64,000 nucleotides of DNA from Pseudahrensia aquimaris (GTDB lineage Bacteria; Pseudomonadota; Alphaproteobacteria; Rhizobiales; Rhizobiaceae): assembly GCF_042676045.1 (NCBI RefSeq), contig NZ_JBHTJV010000003.1, forward strand, positions 682,001 through 746,000, written 5' to 3'. This document shows positions 23,951-31,737 of this stretch, in pieces. The notes beneath the pieces are model-generated. The model did no database searches and was not told where the DNA came from. It worked only from the letters and a program-made list of their open reading frames with translations. Within the stretch, counting starts at the first letter, position 1; each line of letters begins with the position of its first letter. The position numbers and the translations under genes were made by a program.

Positions 23951-24751
23951 CTACTTGCCCTTCCAAACAGGGTCGCGCTTTTCGGTGAATGCATTGAAAC
24001 CTTCCAGCATGTCTTCGCTGCCGTAAAGCATATCGACCGTAGGAAGTTGCCGCTTGGTGATGCGGTTAAGCGCGTCCTGAAATTTGGAATCCTCTGCATC
24101 GCGCACCACTTCTTTGATTGCCGCATAAACCAGCGGAGGGCCGCTTTCGAGCAGTTTCGCCATTTCCCAAGCCTGCGCCATCAGGTCATCGGCAGGGTGA
24201 ATGTGGTTGACGAAGCCCCATTTGTGCGCCTCATCGGCCTCCAGCCAACGGCCTGTCAGCAGCATTTCCATCGCGATGTGATACGGGATGCGCTTAGGCA
24301 GTTTGATTGATGCGGCGTCTGCCACCGTGCCGGATCGTATCTCGGGCAGCGCGAACGATGCATGTTCGGCGGCCAAAATGATGTCGCAAGAGAGTGCAAT
24401 TTCCAGTCCACCACCGCAGCAGATGCCGTTGACCGCACAGATGACCGGCTTGTTCATGCGGGGCAATTCCTGCAATCCGCCAAAGCCGCCAAGGCCATAA
24501 TCGCCATCCACAGCATCGCCCTCTTGGCCGTCGACGGTGGACGCAGCTTTCAGATCCCAACCGGGGCAAAAGAACTTTTCGCCTGCGCCCGTTAGAATCG
24601 CCACACGGAGATCAGGGTTATCACGGAAGTCTGCAAATACTTCGCCCATAATTCGGCTGGTGGCGAGGTCGATTGCATTGGCCTTCGGGCGGTCAATCGT
24701 GACTTCCAAAATGCCGCCTATAGTGCGAGTTTTGATCGGGCTTTCGCTCAT
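23951..24751 (-). CDS. caiD: CaiD-like crotonobetainyl-CoA hydratase (carnitinyl-CoA dehydratase)
   Basis: 266-residue crotonase very similar along its length to E. coli CaiD: DRPKANAID, LRVAILTGAGEKFFCPGWDLKAA, and the C-terminal AFTEKRDPVWKGK. Active-site glutamates are E117 (GGGLEIAL) and E137 (ALPEIRSG). It hydrates crotonobetainyl-CoA to L-carnitinyl-CoA. It is last in the (-) operon, overlapping the CoA ligase by 4 bases. With the carnitine dehydrogenase and dehydrocarnitine cleavage enzyme upstream it places this operon in crotonobetaine/gamma-butyrobetaine/carnitine catabolism. Assignment rests on recalled similarity to CaiD plus context. Confidence 0.85.
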   Translation of the reverse strand: MSESPIKTRTIGGILEVTIDRPKANAIDLATSRIMGEVFADFRDNPDLRVAILTGAGEKFFCPGWDLKAASTVDGQEGDAVDGDYGLGGFGGLQELPRMNKPVICAVNGICCGGGLEIALSCDIILAAEHASFALPEIRSGTVADAASIKLPKRIPYHIAMEMLLTGRWLEADEAHKWGFVNHIHPADDLMAQAWEMAKLLESGPPLVYAAIKEVVRDAEDSKFQDALNRITKRQLPTVDMLYGSEDMLEGFNAFTEKRDPVWKGK

Positions 24752-26805
24752 GGTGTCTTGGTCCTTTTCACAATCAACGCGTCCACTGCCACAGAGCCGA
24801 AAGGCGTCGCAAAAAGCGGATTGACGTCTAATTCTTCCAATGTATCAGCGTGCTCGGCTGCGTAATTTGCTATGCACCAGATATTGGCAACGAGCGCATC
24901 AATGTCAGCCGCATCGGCACCGCGATAGCCTTCAAGAAGGGGATTGATTTTCAGCGAGGCAAGTGCCGCGCGAATGTCGCCCTCGTTGGCGGGCAGCAAG
25001 AGCGAAGCGGTGTCGTCCATGATCTCTGCCAAGATCCCGCCAGCGCCTATGGTGAGCAATAGACCGACAACCGGGTCACGGGTTACTCCGACGATAATCT
25101 CGATAGTCGGCTTTTGAGCCATTTCCTCAATCAGAAAGGATTTCGATAAGCGTGAGAGCGAAGATATTGCATGCAGCAAGTCCTGCGATGTCTTGAGATT
25201 GAGGCTCACCGCGCCCGCTTCCGTCTTATGCGCGATGCCCAAAGCCTTTGCTGCCAAAGGGAAAGTGAGGCTTCGCAGGGCAGCATCCACACCATTCATG
25301 TCGCTCACGAAGACACCTTTCGGCACGATCAGACCAGCAGCCGCGAGTTCCTGCTTGGCTTCCCATTCGTTGAGCGTAACGGCAACGCTTTCCCGCAACG
25401 GCGACAGCGCGAGCAGAGGTTTAGGTTCAGGTTTGCTCCAGATGGCACCGACAAAAGCAGCCGCTTGCGCGGCGATGATAGCGGTGTCCAGCCCACACAA
25501 GGGCACGATGCCCTTAACGATCAAATCCTCCGCCAACTCTTCGGGCATGGTCTCCGGTAGGCTGGCGACGATGGCCGCACGCGCTTCGATCTGCTTCACT
25601 GCAGCGATGAAAGCGTCAGCTGCACGTACCCAGTCATAAGGATCGCAAAGATCGTGTCGGGGGAAATCGATCACCAGCATGGCAAGGTCAAAGCGCGGGG
25701 AGAGTGCTGCCTCAAACATCCGCGTCATCGCTGGCCAATCGCCCCAGATAAAGGTGTTGTAGTCGAGTGGGTTGGCGATGCTGACTATTTCGCCCAGTGC
25801 TGATTTTAGTGCCTGTGCGGTGCTCTCATCGAAAGCGGGAAAAGAGACTGCCCTGCCCTGTGCGGCGTCTGCCATCAACGAGGCTTCACCGCCGGAGCAA
25901 GAAAGCGACAACAGTTCGCCGCCGTGCAAGGCGCCGTGCACATGGAACAGCTTCAGCGTCTCGATGAAGGCTTCCAGTGTGTCGACACGTGCGACACCCA
26001 GGCGCCTGAACAATGCTTCATGGGCAGCGTCGGAGCCCGCCAATGACGCTGTGTGGGTCATAGCAGCGGCTTGAGCTTGTTCGGATTTGCCCACCTTTAT
26101 AACAACAATAGGTTTGCGGAGCTGGCGCGCCCGAAGCGCAAACCGCTCAAACGCTTTCACATCGTCCAGCCCCTCAATGTGGAGGCCTAGGGCGCTGATG
26201 CGCTCGTCTTCCAGCAGTGCAAGGCCCAAATCCGACAAGCCAAGTTGCGCCTGATTACCAACGGTCATCACCTGCGCCACAGGCAGGCCCCGCTTTTGCA
26301 TTGTCAGATTGATTGCGACGTTGGACGACTGGGTGAGGATCGCCACCCCGCTATCGCAGGCTTTTGCTCCATGTTGGTCTGGCCAAAGCGCCACCCGTTC
26401 CAAAGTATTGATGAAGCCGTAGCAATTTGGCCCAATAATCGGCATGTCGCCAGCCGCTTCAACCAATGCCTTTTGAAGATCACCAGAGCCCGCGCTCTCG
26501 CCATCCGCTTCCGCAAATCCGGCCGCATAGCATACTGCTCCGCCCGCACCCCTAGCGGAAAGTTGCGCAACGATGTCGATAGACCGCTCCCGCTTCACCG
26601 CCACATAAGCTGCGTCGGGTGCCTCTGGAAGATCAGCGATGGATTTGAAACAAGCGCGGCCACTGAGAGTCTCCCGCGTGGGGTGAACCGGCCAGATTGT
26701 GCCTGTGAAGCCAAATTTATCGCACTGGTCCACAACCCGCTCACACTCCTTGCCGCCTATAACGGCGATGGTGCGGGGGTTAAGCAGGCGCATGAGATCA
26801 GCCAC
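24748..26805 (-). CDS. NDP-forming acyl-CoA ligase (CoA-binding plus ATP-grasp), probably for a betaine acid
   Basis: 685-residue single-chain ADP-forming acyl-CoA synthetase. The N-terminal CoA-binding Rossmann domain starts LLNPRTIAVIGG. Succinyl-CoA-synthetase-like domains follow with GPNCYGFINT, the AVILTQSS-type segment and MTHTASLAGSDAAH, the phosphohistidine-type loop. A C-terminal ATP-grasp domain (about 470-685) has EWEAKQELAAAGLIVPKG, FPLAAKALGIAHKTEAGAV and LEELDVNPLFA. It joins CoA to a carboxylic acid with ATP to ADP. In this operon it likely activates gamma-butyrobetaine, crotonobetaine or carnitine, taking the place of AMP-forming CaiC. It could instead run backwards on betainyl-CoA. 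The start is GTG 26805, with ATG 26793 as an alternative. Confidence 0.82.
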   Translation of the reverse strand: MADLMRLLNPRTIAVIGGKECERVVDQCDKFGFTGTIWPVHPTRETLSGRACFKSIADLPEAPDAAYVAVKRERSIDIVAQLSARGAGGAVCYAAGFAEADGESAGSGDLQKALVEAAGDMPIIGPNCYGFINTLERVALWPDQHGAKACDSGVAILTQSSNVAINLTMQKRGLPVAQVMTVGNQAQLGLSDLGLALLEDERISALGLHIEGLDDVKAFERFALRARQLRKPIVVIKVGKSEQAQAAAMTHTASLAGSDAAHEALFRRLGVARVDTLEAFIETLKLFHVHGALHGGELLSLSCSGGEASLMADAAQGRAVSFPAFDESTAQALKSALGEIVSIANPLDYNTFIWGDWPAMTRMFEAALSPRFDLAMLVIDFPRHDLCDPYDWVRAADAFIAAVKQIEARAAIVASLPETMPEELAEDLIVKGIVPLCGLDTAIIAAQAAAFVGAIWSKPEPKPLLALSPLRESVAVTLNEWEAKQELAAAGLIVPKGVFVSDMNGVDAALRSLTFPLAAKALGIAHKTEAGAVSLNLKTSQDLLHAISSLSRLSKSFLIEEMAQKPTIEIIVGVTRDPVVGLLLTIGAGGILAEIMDDTASLLLPANEGDIRAALASLKINPLLEGYRGADAADIDALVANIWCIANYAAEHADTLEELDVNPLFATPFGSVAVDALIVKRTKTP

Positions 26806-27985
26806 CGAGCGGCCTTAGCAATGCGCGGCTGATGATGTGGCGCTGGATTTCGGAGGTGCCTTCCCAGATGCGTTCAATGCGGGCGTCGCGCCAGATGCGC
26901 TCCAGCGGCAGATCGTCCATAAGGCCCATGCCGCCGTGGATTTGAATAGCCTCATCGGCCACCATCGCCAGCACTTCGGAGGCTTTGAGTTTGGCCATCG
27001 CCATGTCGCTGTCGGTGCATTCGCCCTCGTCGAATTTCGAACCGGCGTCCCATGTGAGCAATTCGGCTGCTTTGAGTTCCATCGCCATGTCGGCCAACTT
27101 GAAAGACACGCCCTGAAACTTGCCAATCTGCTGACCGAACTGCTTGCGCTCGGCGGAATAGTTCACCGCGTGCTGGAAAGCACGGTCCGCGCGGCCCAGG
27201 CAGGTGGCGGCCACCTGCAGCCGCGTTGCGCCAAGCCAGTCGTTCGCAACTTCAAAGCCTTTGCCAACTTCACCCAGAATGTTTTCAGCCGGCACGCGGC
27301 AATCGTCAAACTCCAGAATGGCATTCGTATAGCCGCGGTGGGACACGTTGTTGTAGCCGTCGCGAACCGTAAAGCCAGGCGTATCTTTATCGACGAAGAA
27401 GGCCGTGATTTCCGCCTTCGGGCCGCGCGGGGTTTCCACCTCGCCGGACTTCATGAAGCAGATGGCGAACCCCGCAATATCCGCGTGGCTGATGAAGTGC
27501 TTGGTCCCGTTCAATATCCAGTCGGAATTGCTGCCCGCGCCTTGCTTGTTTCTGGCTGGTTTGGCGCTCGCCTTCATGCCGCGAAGGTCCGACCCTGCGC
27601 CCGGTTCGGTCATTGCGAGGCAATCCCACGTCTCACCCTTCAGGCAGGGATCAAGATACTTCGCTCGTTGTTCCGGCGTTCCAGCGCACAAGATGTTTGA
27701 AGGGCGGGCTACGCATGTCCAATGCAGCGCATAATTGGCGCGGCCAAGTTCTTTTTCGTAGAGCAGCCAAGTGAGCGTATCCAAGCCACCACCGCCGAAT
27801 TCTTCGGGGATGTTGGCCGCATAAAGCCCTGCCTCCATCGCCTTTTTCTGCAGCTCGCGCACGAGGTCCATTTCGAGCACGCCGGAGCGTTCGATCTCTT
27901 CCTCATGGGGATAGAGTTCATTCTCCACGAAAGCGCGAGTGGTTTCGATTATGAGGGTTTGTTCTTGGGTGAGTGAGAAATTCAT
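26798..27985 (-). CDS. Acyl-CoA dehydrogenase of the carnitine operon (likely gamma-butyrobetainyl-CoA dehydrogenase)
   Basis: 395-residue FAD acyl-CoA dehydrogenase with all active features: CLAMTEPGAGSDLRGMKASA, KHFISHADIAGFAICFMKSGE, the QIHGGMGLMDDLPLERIWRDARIERIWEGTSEIQ stretch with the catalytic Glu (EGTSEIQ), and a normal length. The operon partners CaiD-like hydratase and CoA ligase imply it forms the 2,3 double bond of gamma-butyrobetainyl-CoA to give crotonobetainyl-CoA; this is inference from context. Its stop overlaps the ligase GTG start by 8 bases, and its ATG shares one base with the stop of the GNAT gene. Confidence 0.88.
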   Translation of the reverse strand: MNFSLTQEQTLIIETTRAFVENELYPHEEEIERSGVLEMDLVRELQKKAMEAGLYAANIPEEFGGGGLDTLTWLLYEKELGRANYALHWTCVARPSNILCAGTPEQRAKYLDPCLKGETWDCLAMTEPGAGSDLRGMKASAKPARNKQGAGSNSDWILNGTKHFISHADIAGFAICFMKSGEVETPRGPKAEITAFFVDKDTPGFTVRDGYNNVSHRGYTNAILEFDDCRVPAENILGEVGKGFEVANDWLGATRLQVAATCLGRADRAFQHAVNYSAERKQFGQQIGKFQGVSFKLADMAMELKAAELLTWDAGSKFDEGECTDSDMAMAKLKASEVLAMVADEAIQIHGGMGLMDDLPLERIWRDARIERIWEGTSEIQRHIISRALLRPLGG

Positions 27986-28476
27986 TATAGCTTTCCAAAA
28001 GCATCAGCATGCCGGACGTCACCATGCTGTCCGGTCAGACAACCGGGCTTGAGTTCCAACGCGAGGAAATTGTCCCCTTCATAGGGCGAGTTAAAGTTCT
28101 TTGCTGCCACGGTGGTAAACCCAAAGCGCTCATAATATTCACGATCACCCAAGACGAATATCGCCTCCCACCCTTTGACCGCCAGATGTTTCAAACTGCG
28201 GTTTACTAGATCACTTCCAGCGCCCTGTCCTTGATAGGGCGGAGCAACGGAAAGCGGCGCCAAGGCCAAGGCCCAAACAGGTGCTTGCACCGTGGAATAA
28301 GCGATGTGACCGATGATCCGGCCGTCAATCTCACACACCATTTCCAACGCCATGTCGCCGTCATTTCGCAGCGCCAACACAAGTTCGGCTTCTGCCGGAT
28401 TTTGAAATGCATCGCGCAAAAGCGAAGTTACAGCTGATGCGTCACTGCTCTGAAACAGTCTGGTGTCATGCGTCAT
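27985..28476 (-). CDS. GNAT family N-acetyltransferase embedded in the carnitine operon
   Basis: 163-residue GNAT protein. The acetyl-CoA-binding motif A is visible as LAPLSVAPPYQGQGAGSDLVNRSLKHL (Q/RxxGxG/A), followed by IFVLGDREYYERFGFTTV, a pattern typical of the YhbS-like subgroup. The acceptor substrate is unknown. The gene overlaps the carnitine dehydrogenase by 11 bases upstream and the acyl-CoA dehydrogenase by one base downstream, so it is translated as part of the operon. It has no obvious role in the pathway; it may acetylate an amine side product or be a passenger. Confidence 0.85.
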   Translation of the reverse strand: MTHDTRLFQSSDASAVTSLLRDAFQNPAEAELVLALRNDGDMALEMVCEIDGRIIGHIAYSTVQAPVWALALAPLSVAPPYQGQGAGSDLVNRSLKHLAVKGWEAIFVLGDREYYERFGFTTVAAKNFNSPYEGDNFLALELKPGCLTGQHGDVRHADAFGKL

Positions 28477-29473
28477 TGGCCGCCGTTGCTTTCAATCGCG
28501 CTTCGTAAGCCGTGAGCAGTTTGCCCGCGCCCCAGCCTTTCCCGCCGTCCCCTTTTGCCAAGACCTTCATAATACCCGTCAGGTTTTCATCGCGGATGCG
28601 TTCGAGGTCGCGAATCGAGTGTTGGCCTGATTGCGCGTCGGACTGGTCGGCGATCTTGTCGATCAGCGCATCGTCCAGTTCAGGGACGTTCATCAGCTTA
28701 GTCCACGGCAGGCTCATCGTGGGGCCAAATTGTTCGATGAAATGACGCATGCCCGCTTCGCCGCCGGCGATGCGATACGTCTCGAACAGGCCCATCTGCG
28801 CCCAGCGCATTCCGAAGCCATAGCGCATGATGTTGTCGAGTTCTTCGGTCGTGCAAACATCATCGCGGATCAACCACAACGCCTCGCGCCATACGGCCTC
28901 CAGCAAACGGTCGCCGACAAAGGCGTCGATCTCCTTGCGGATGGTAATCGGCTTCATGCCGATCTGTTCGTAGGCCGCGTGCGCCCGCTCGATTGTTTCG
29001 CCACTGGTGCGCACACCGCCGACAATTTCAACGATAGGCAGCAGATAGACAGGGTTATACGGGTGTGCCACGAACATGCGCTCGGGCTGCATCATCTTGG
29101 CCTGAATGTCGGTGGGTAAAAGGCCGGACGTGGATGAGCCGATCAGCGCGGTTTCCGGCGCAGCGGCGTCGATCTGCATATGAACCTTTTGTTTAAGTTC
29201 GATGCGTTCGGGGACGGATTCCTGAATCAGATCAGAATCTTCCACCGCTTCCTCAATGCTGGATACGAAGGTCAGCTTTCCCAGCTTCGGCTTAGGCGCA
29301 TCGGTCAGCATGTCGAAGGCGCGGGTGGCGTTGGCCATCACTTCGCCAACGATGCGCTCGGCATCGGGGTGCGGATCGAAGATCTTGCAATCGAGCCCGT
29401 TCAGCACAAATCGCGCCGCCCATGCTCCACCGATGACACCGCCTCCGATGGCTGCTGTTTTTCGGATTGTCAT
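28466..29473 (-). CDS. lcdH: L-carnitine 3-dehydrogenase
   Basis: 335-residue member of the 3-hydroxyacyl-CoA-dehydrogenase fold that oxidises L-carnitine to 3-dehydrocarnitine with NAD+. The NAD site is AAIGGGVIGGAWAARFVLNG at the N-terminus. Other motifs are LIQESVPERIELKQ, SSTSGLLPTDIQ, the catalytic His in RMFVAHPYNPVYLLPIVEIVGG, and RYGFGMRWAQMGLFETYRIAGGEAGMRHF, which is characteristic of carnitine dehydrogenases. Many rhizobial homologues carry a C-terminal thioesterase domain; this one ends after the dehydrogenase. It overlaps the BKACE gene by 4 bases, matching the known dehydrogenase-cleavage enzyme pairing. Confidence 0.92.
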   Translation of the reverse strand: MTIRKTAAIGGGVIGGAWAARFVLNGLDCKIFDPHPDAERIVGEVMANATRAFDMLTDAPKPKLGKLTFVSSIEEAVEDSDLIQESVPERIELKQKVHMQIDAAAPETALIGSSTSGLLPTDIQAKMMQPERMFVAHPYNPVYLLPIVEIVGGVRTSGETIERAHAAYEQIGMKPITIRKEIDAFVGDRLLEAVWREALWLIRDDVCTTEELDNIMRYGFGMRWAQMGLFETYRIAGGEAGMRHFIEQFGPTMSLPWTKLMNVPELDDALIDKIADQSDAQSGQHSIRDLERIRDENLTGIMKVLAKGDGGKGWGAGKLLTAYEARLKATAANDA

Positions 29474-30384
29474 GCTGTCGGTGCTCGCTTCGTCAGGTTA
29501 AGTTGCTTTCGCACTTCGGCTGGCCTCATCACCTTCGCGCCCATGTTCTCGATGATTGTCACAGCACGCTCAACCAGCTGTGCGTTCGTGGCCAGCACGC
29601 CACGGTCGAGCATGAGGTTGTCTTCTAGCCCAACGCGGACATTGCCGCCTGCAAGCACGGACGCAGCGACGTAAGCCATCTGATCGCGACCCAGTGAGAA
29701 CGCGCTCCAGTTCCAGTCAGCCGGTACGTTGTTCACCATCGCCATAAACGTGTTCAGGTCGTTGGGTGCACCCCACGGCACGCCCATGCAGAGTTGCACC
29801 AGCGCGTCTTCGGCCAGCACGCCCTCTTTCACCAGTTCTTTGGCAAACCAAAGATGACCTGTGTCGAAGGCTTCGATCTCCGGCTTCACGCCCATCTCGG
29901 TCATCATGCTGCCCATCGCGCGCAGCATGCCGGGCGTGTTGGTCATCACGTAGTCGGCCTCGGCAAAATTCATCGTGCCACAATCAAGCGTGCAGATTTC
30001 CGGCAGGCATTGGCGCACGTGTTCCACACGCTCGCTTGCACCGATCATGTCGGTCGCCGCCTCTTGCACAGGCAGCGGGTTTTCCACATCGCCAAACACC
30101 ATGTCGCCGCCCATTCCAGCGGTGAGGTTCAGCACCACATCCACTTGCGCATCACGGATGCGGTCGGTGACCTCGCGGTAGAGTTCAAGGCGACGGCTGG
30201 GCGTCCCACTATCAGGGTCGCGAACGTGGCAATGCACCACCGCTGCGCCTGCCTTGGCGGCGTCAATGGCGGAGTTCGCAATTTGCTCTGGAGAGCGAGG
30301 AACGTGAGGGCTTTTGTCTTGCGTCGACCCAGAGCCTGTAACGGCGCAAGTGATGAAGACGTGGCGGTTCATGGTCAGCGGCAT
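29470..30384 (-). CDS. 3-dehydrocarnitine cleavage enzyme (BKACE family)
   Basis: 304-residue beta-keto acid cleavage enzyme (DUF849/BKACE), a Zn-dependent TIM barrel. It condenses 3-dehydrocarnitine with acetyl-CoA to give betainyl-CoA and acetoacetate. Metal ligands are H51 and H53 in VVHCHVRDPDSG, with an acidic third ligand in the C-terminal RVGLEDNLML. NLTAGMGGDMVFG and CGTMNFAEADYVM are other family motifs. First gene of the (-) operon. The pairing with carnitine dehydrogenase makes the 3-dehydrocarnitine assignment more likely than 3-keto-5-aminohexanoate. The start is ATG 30384 (ATG 30372 is possible). Confidence 0.88.
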   Translation of the reverse strand: MPLTMNRHVFITCAVTGSGSTQDKSPHVPRSPEQIANSAIDAAKAGAAVVHCHVRDPDSGTPSRRLELYREVTDRIRDAQVDVVLNLTAGMGGDMVFGDVENPLPVQEAATDMIGASERVEHVRQCLPEICTLDCGTMNFAEADYVMTNTPGMLRAMGSMMTEMGVKPEIEAFDTGHLWFAKELVKEGVLAEDALVQLCMGVPWGAPNDLNTFMAMVNNVPADWNWSAFSLGRDQMAYVAASVLAGGNVRVGLEDNLMLDRGVLATNAQLVERAVTIIENMGAKVMRPAEVRKQLNLTKRAPTA

Positions 30385-30487
30385 AGTGGCTATCTTTGTT
30401 CAATCGCAGGCTGGGCGAGGTTGGGAAATCAGCGCGTCAAACGCAATCGAAAAGAACGCATTTTGGACCGCTTTCGCACAATGAAGA

Positions 30488-31153
30488 TTAAACCTCGTTC
30501 TGAGGCGGTCGCCACGCCATTAGATCAATTCGCCCATCCGCCAGAGCTTGCTCGACCCCGTTGAGCGCATCGGCCAAGCGCTCATCGACGATGTGGAGAT
30601 ATTGCGTCCAATCGGCGTAGCCGGAAACAGGCTCCGCTCCATCGGATATGCCGCGCAGTCCGATGAGCGGAATGTTGCTGGCATGGCAGGCGCGGGCGAT
30701 TGACCACGTTTCCATATCCACCATATCGGCGTCGATGGTGCGATATGCATCGCCGGAAACCACATTCGCGCCCGTGCTTAGCCGGGCGGGGCGCAAGCCT
30801 TCAACGCTTGGCGCCAGCGGAATCTCTGCAGGCAGACCGAGAAAAGGCGTCTCGCCCTTAGGAAAGCCAAAGGCGGACGCGTCCATATCGCGATAGGATA
30901 CATGCGAAACCTGATAGACTGCGGCTTGTTCCAGTGTCGCCGAACCTGCGCTACCAAGCGAGATGACGAGATCAGGCCGCTGGTTGCTATTCGGTGTCGT
31001 AGCCAGTCTTGCGGACAGTGTAATTGCGGCTTCCACAGGGCCAACACCGCAAATCAGCGGGTCGATCATGGCTTGAAGCGCGGGGCCATATTCCGCCCGC
31101 GTCGCCATAACCGGCAACACCGTAAAGCCAGCGATCTTTTTCAGGTTGCACAT
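30488..31153 (-). CDS. 5'-methylthioadenosine/S-adenosylhomocysteine nucleosidase family
   Basis: 221-residue purine nucleoside phosphorylase/MTAN-fold protein, which cleaves the glycosidic bond of MTA or SAH in methyl-donor recycling. Visible: the GVGPVEAA loop, LVISLGSAGS (ribose/adenine site), VDMETWSIARAC with the MxxE substrate residue, and LRGISDGAE with the catalytic Asp. ATG 31153 follows a GAGAGAAG ribosome site and is chosen over an upstream TTG at 31165. It stands alone, 103 bases upstream of the carnitine operon on the same strand. Whether it is MTA/SAH-specific or a related nucleosidase (for example hopanoid-linked HpnG-like) is not decided. Confidence 0.8.
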   Translation of the reverse strand: MCNLKKIAGFTVLPVMATRAEYGPALQAMIDPLICGVGPVEAAITLSARLATTPNSNQRPDLVISLGSAGSATLEQAAVYQVSHVSYRDMDASAFGFPKGETPFLGLPAEIPLAPSVEGLRPARLSTGANVVSGDAYRTIDADMVDMETWSIARACHASNIPLIGLRGISDGAEPVSGYADWTQYLHIVDERLADALNGVEQALADGRIDLMAWRPPQNEV

Positions 31154-31308
31154 CTTCTCTCTCAACGTGATTTAACAAACCCGCCAGCGGCTTGCGACAG
31201 AGCGCCTGTTGGCATTTTTGGTACTGGGCGTCATACAGTGCGTGCAACCAAATCACCTTTCAAGCCGTTTGCGCTTTACCGATCCACCGCAGCGAAAGCC
31301 CGTCTCTC

Positions 31309-31710
31309 ATGCAATACCTTATCGCCTATATCGCTACACTGATTGTTTTCTTCATCATTGATTTCATTTGGCTCGGCACGGTGGCGCAGAGCTTTTATCA
31401 AAAGCAAATTGGTCCGCTTTTGCTGGACGAATTTCGCATCGGCGTCGCTGCAGCGTTTTACTCGGTATACATTATTGGCATTGTCTACTTTGCGATCCGC
31501 CCGGCGCTGGAAGCGAATAATCTTGGGCTTGCATTGCTGAACGGCGCACTTTTCGGCTTTTTCTGCTATGCCACCTACGATTTTACAAACCTCGCCACGC
31601 TGAAGGGCTATACGACCACCGTGGCACTGGTGGACATTACTTGGGGCACGTTTTTGACGGCCAGTTCTGCGTTTCTGGGCGCCTGGATAACCCGCGCTAT
31701 CTCAGGCTGA
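31309..31710 (+). CDS. DUF2177 family membrane protein
   Basis: 133-residue protein with four predicted spans, matching the DUF2177 pattern: FFIIDFIWLGTVAQSFYQKQIGPLL near the N-terminus, ALLNGALFGFFCYATYDFTNLATLKGY in the middle, and VDITWGTFLTASSAFLGAWI at the end. Function is unknown for the family. ATG 31309 starts with a hydrophobic span (MQYLIAYIATLIVFFIID); an upstream in-frame extension to 31192 is less plausible. It lies 27 bases before the MscS gene and may be co-transcribed with it. Confidence 0.85.
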   Translation: MQYLIAYIATLIVFFIIDFIWLGTVAQSFYQKQIGPLLLDEFRIGVAAAFYSVYIIGIVYFAIRPALEANNLGLALLNGALFGFFCYATYDFTNLATLKGYTTTVALVDITWGTFLTASSAFLGAWITRAISG

Positions 31711-31737
31711 TCGGCCAAGTTTTCTGGGGGACTTTCG

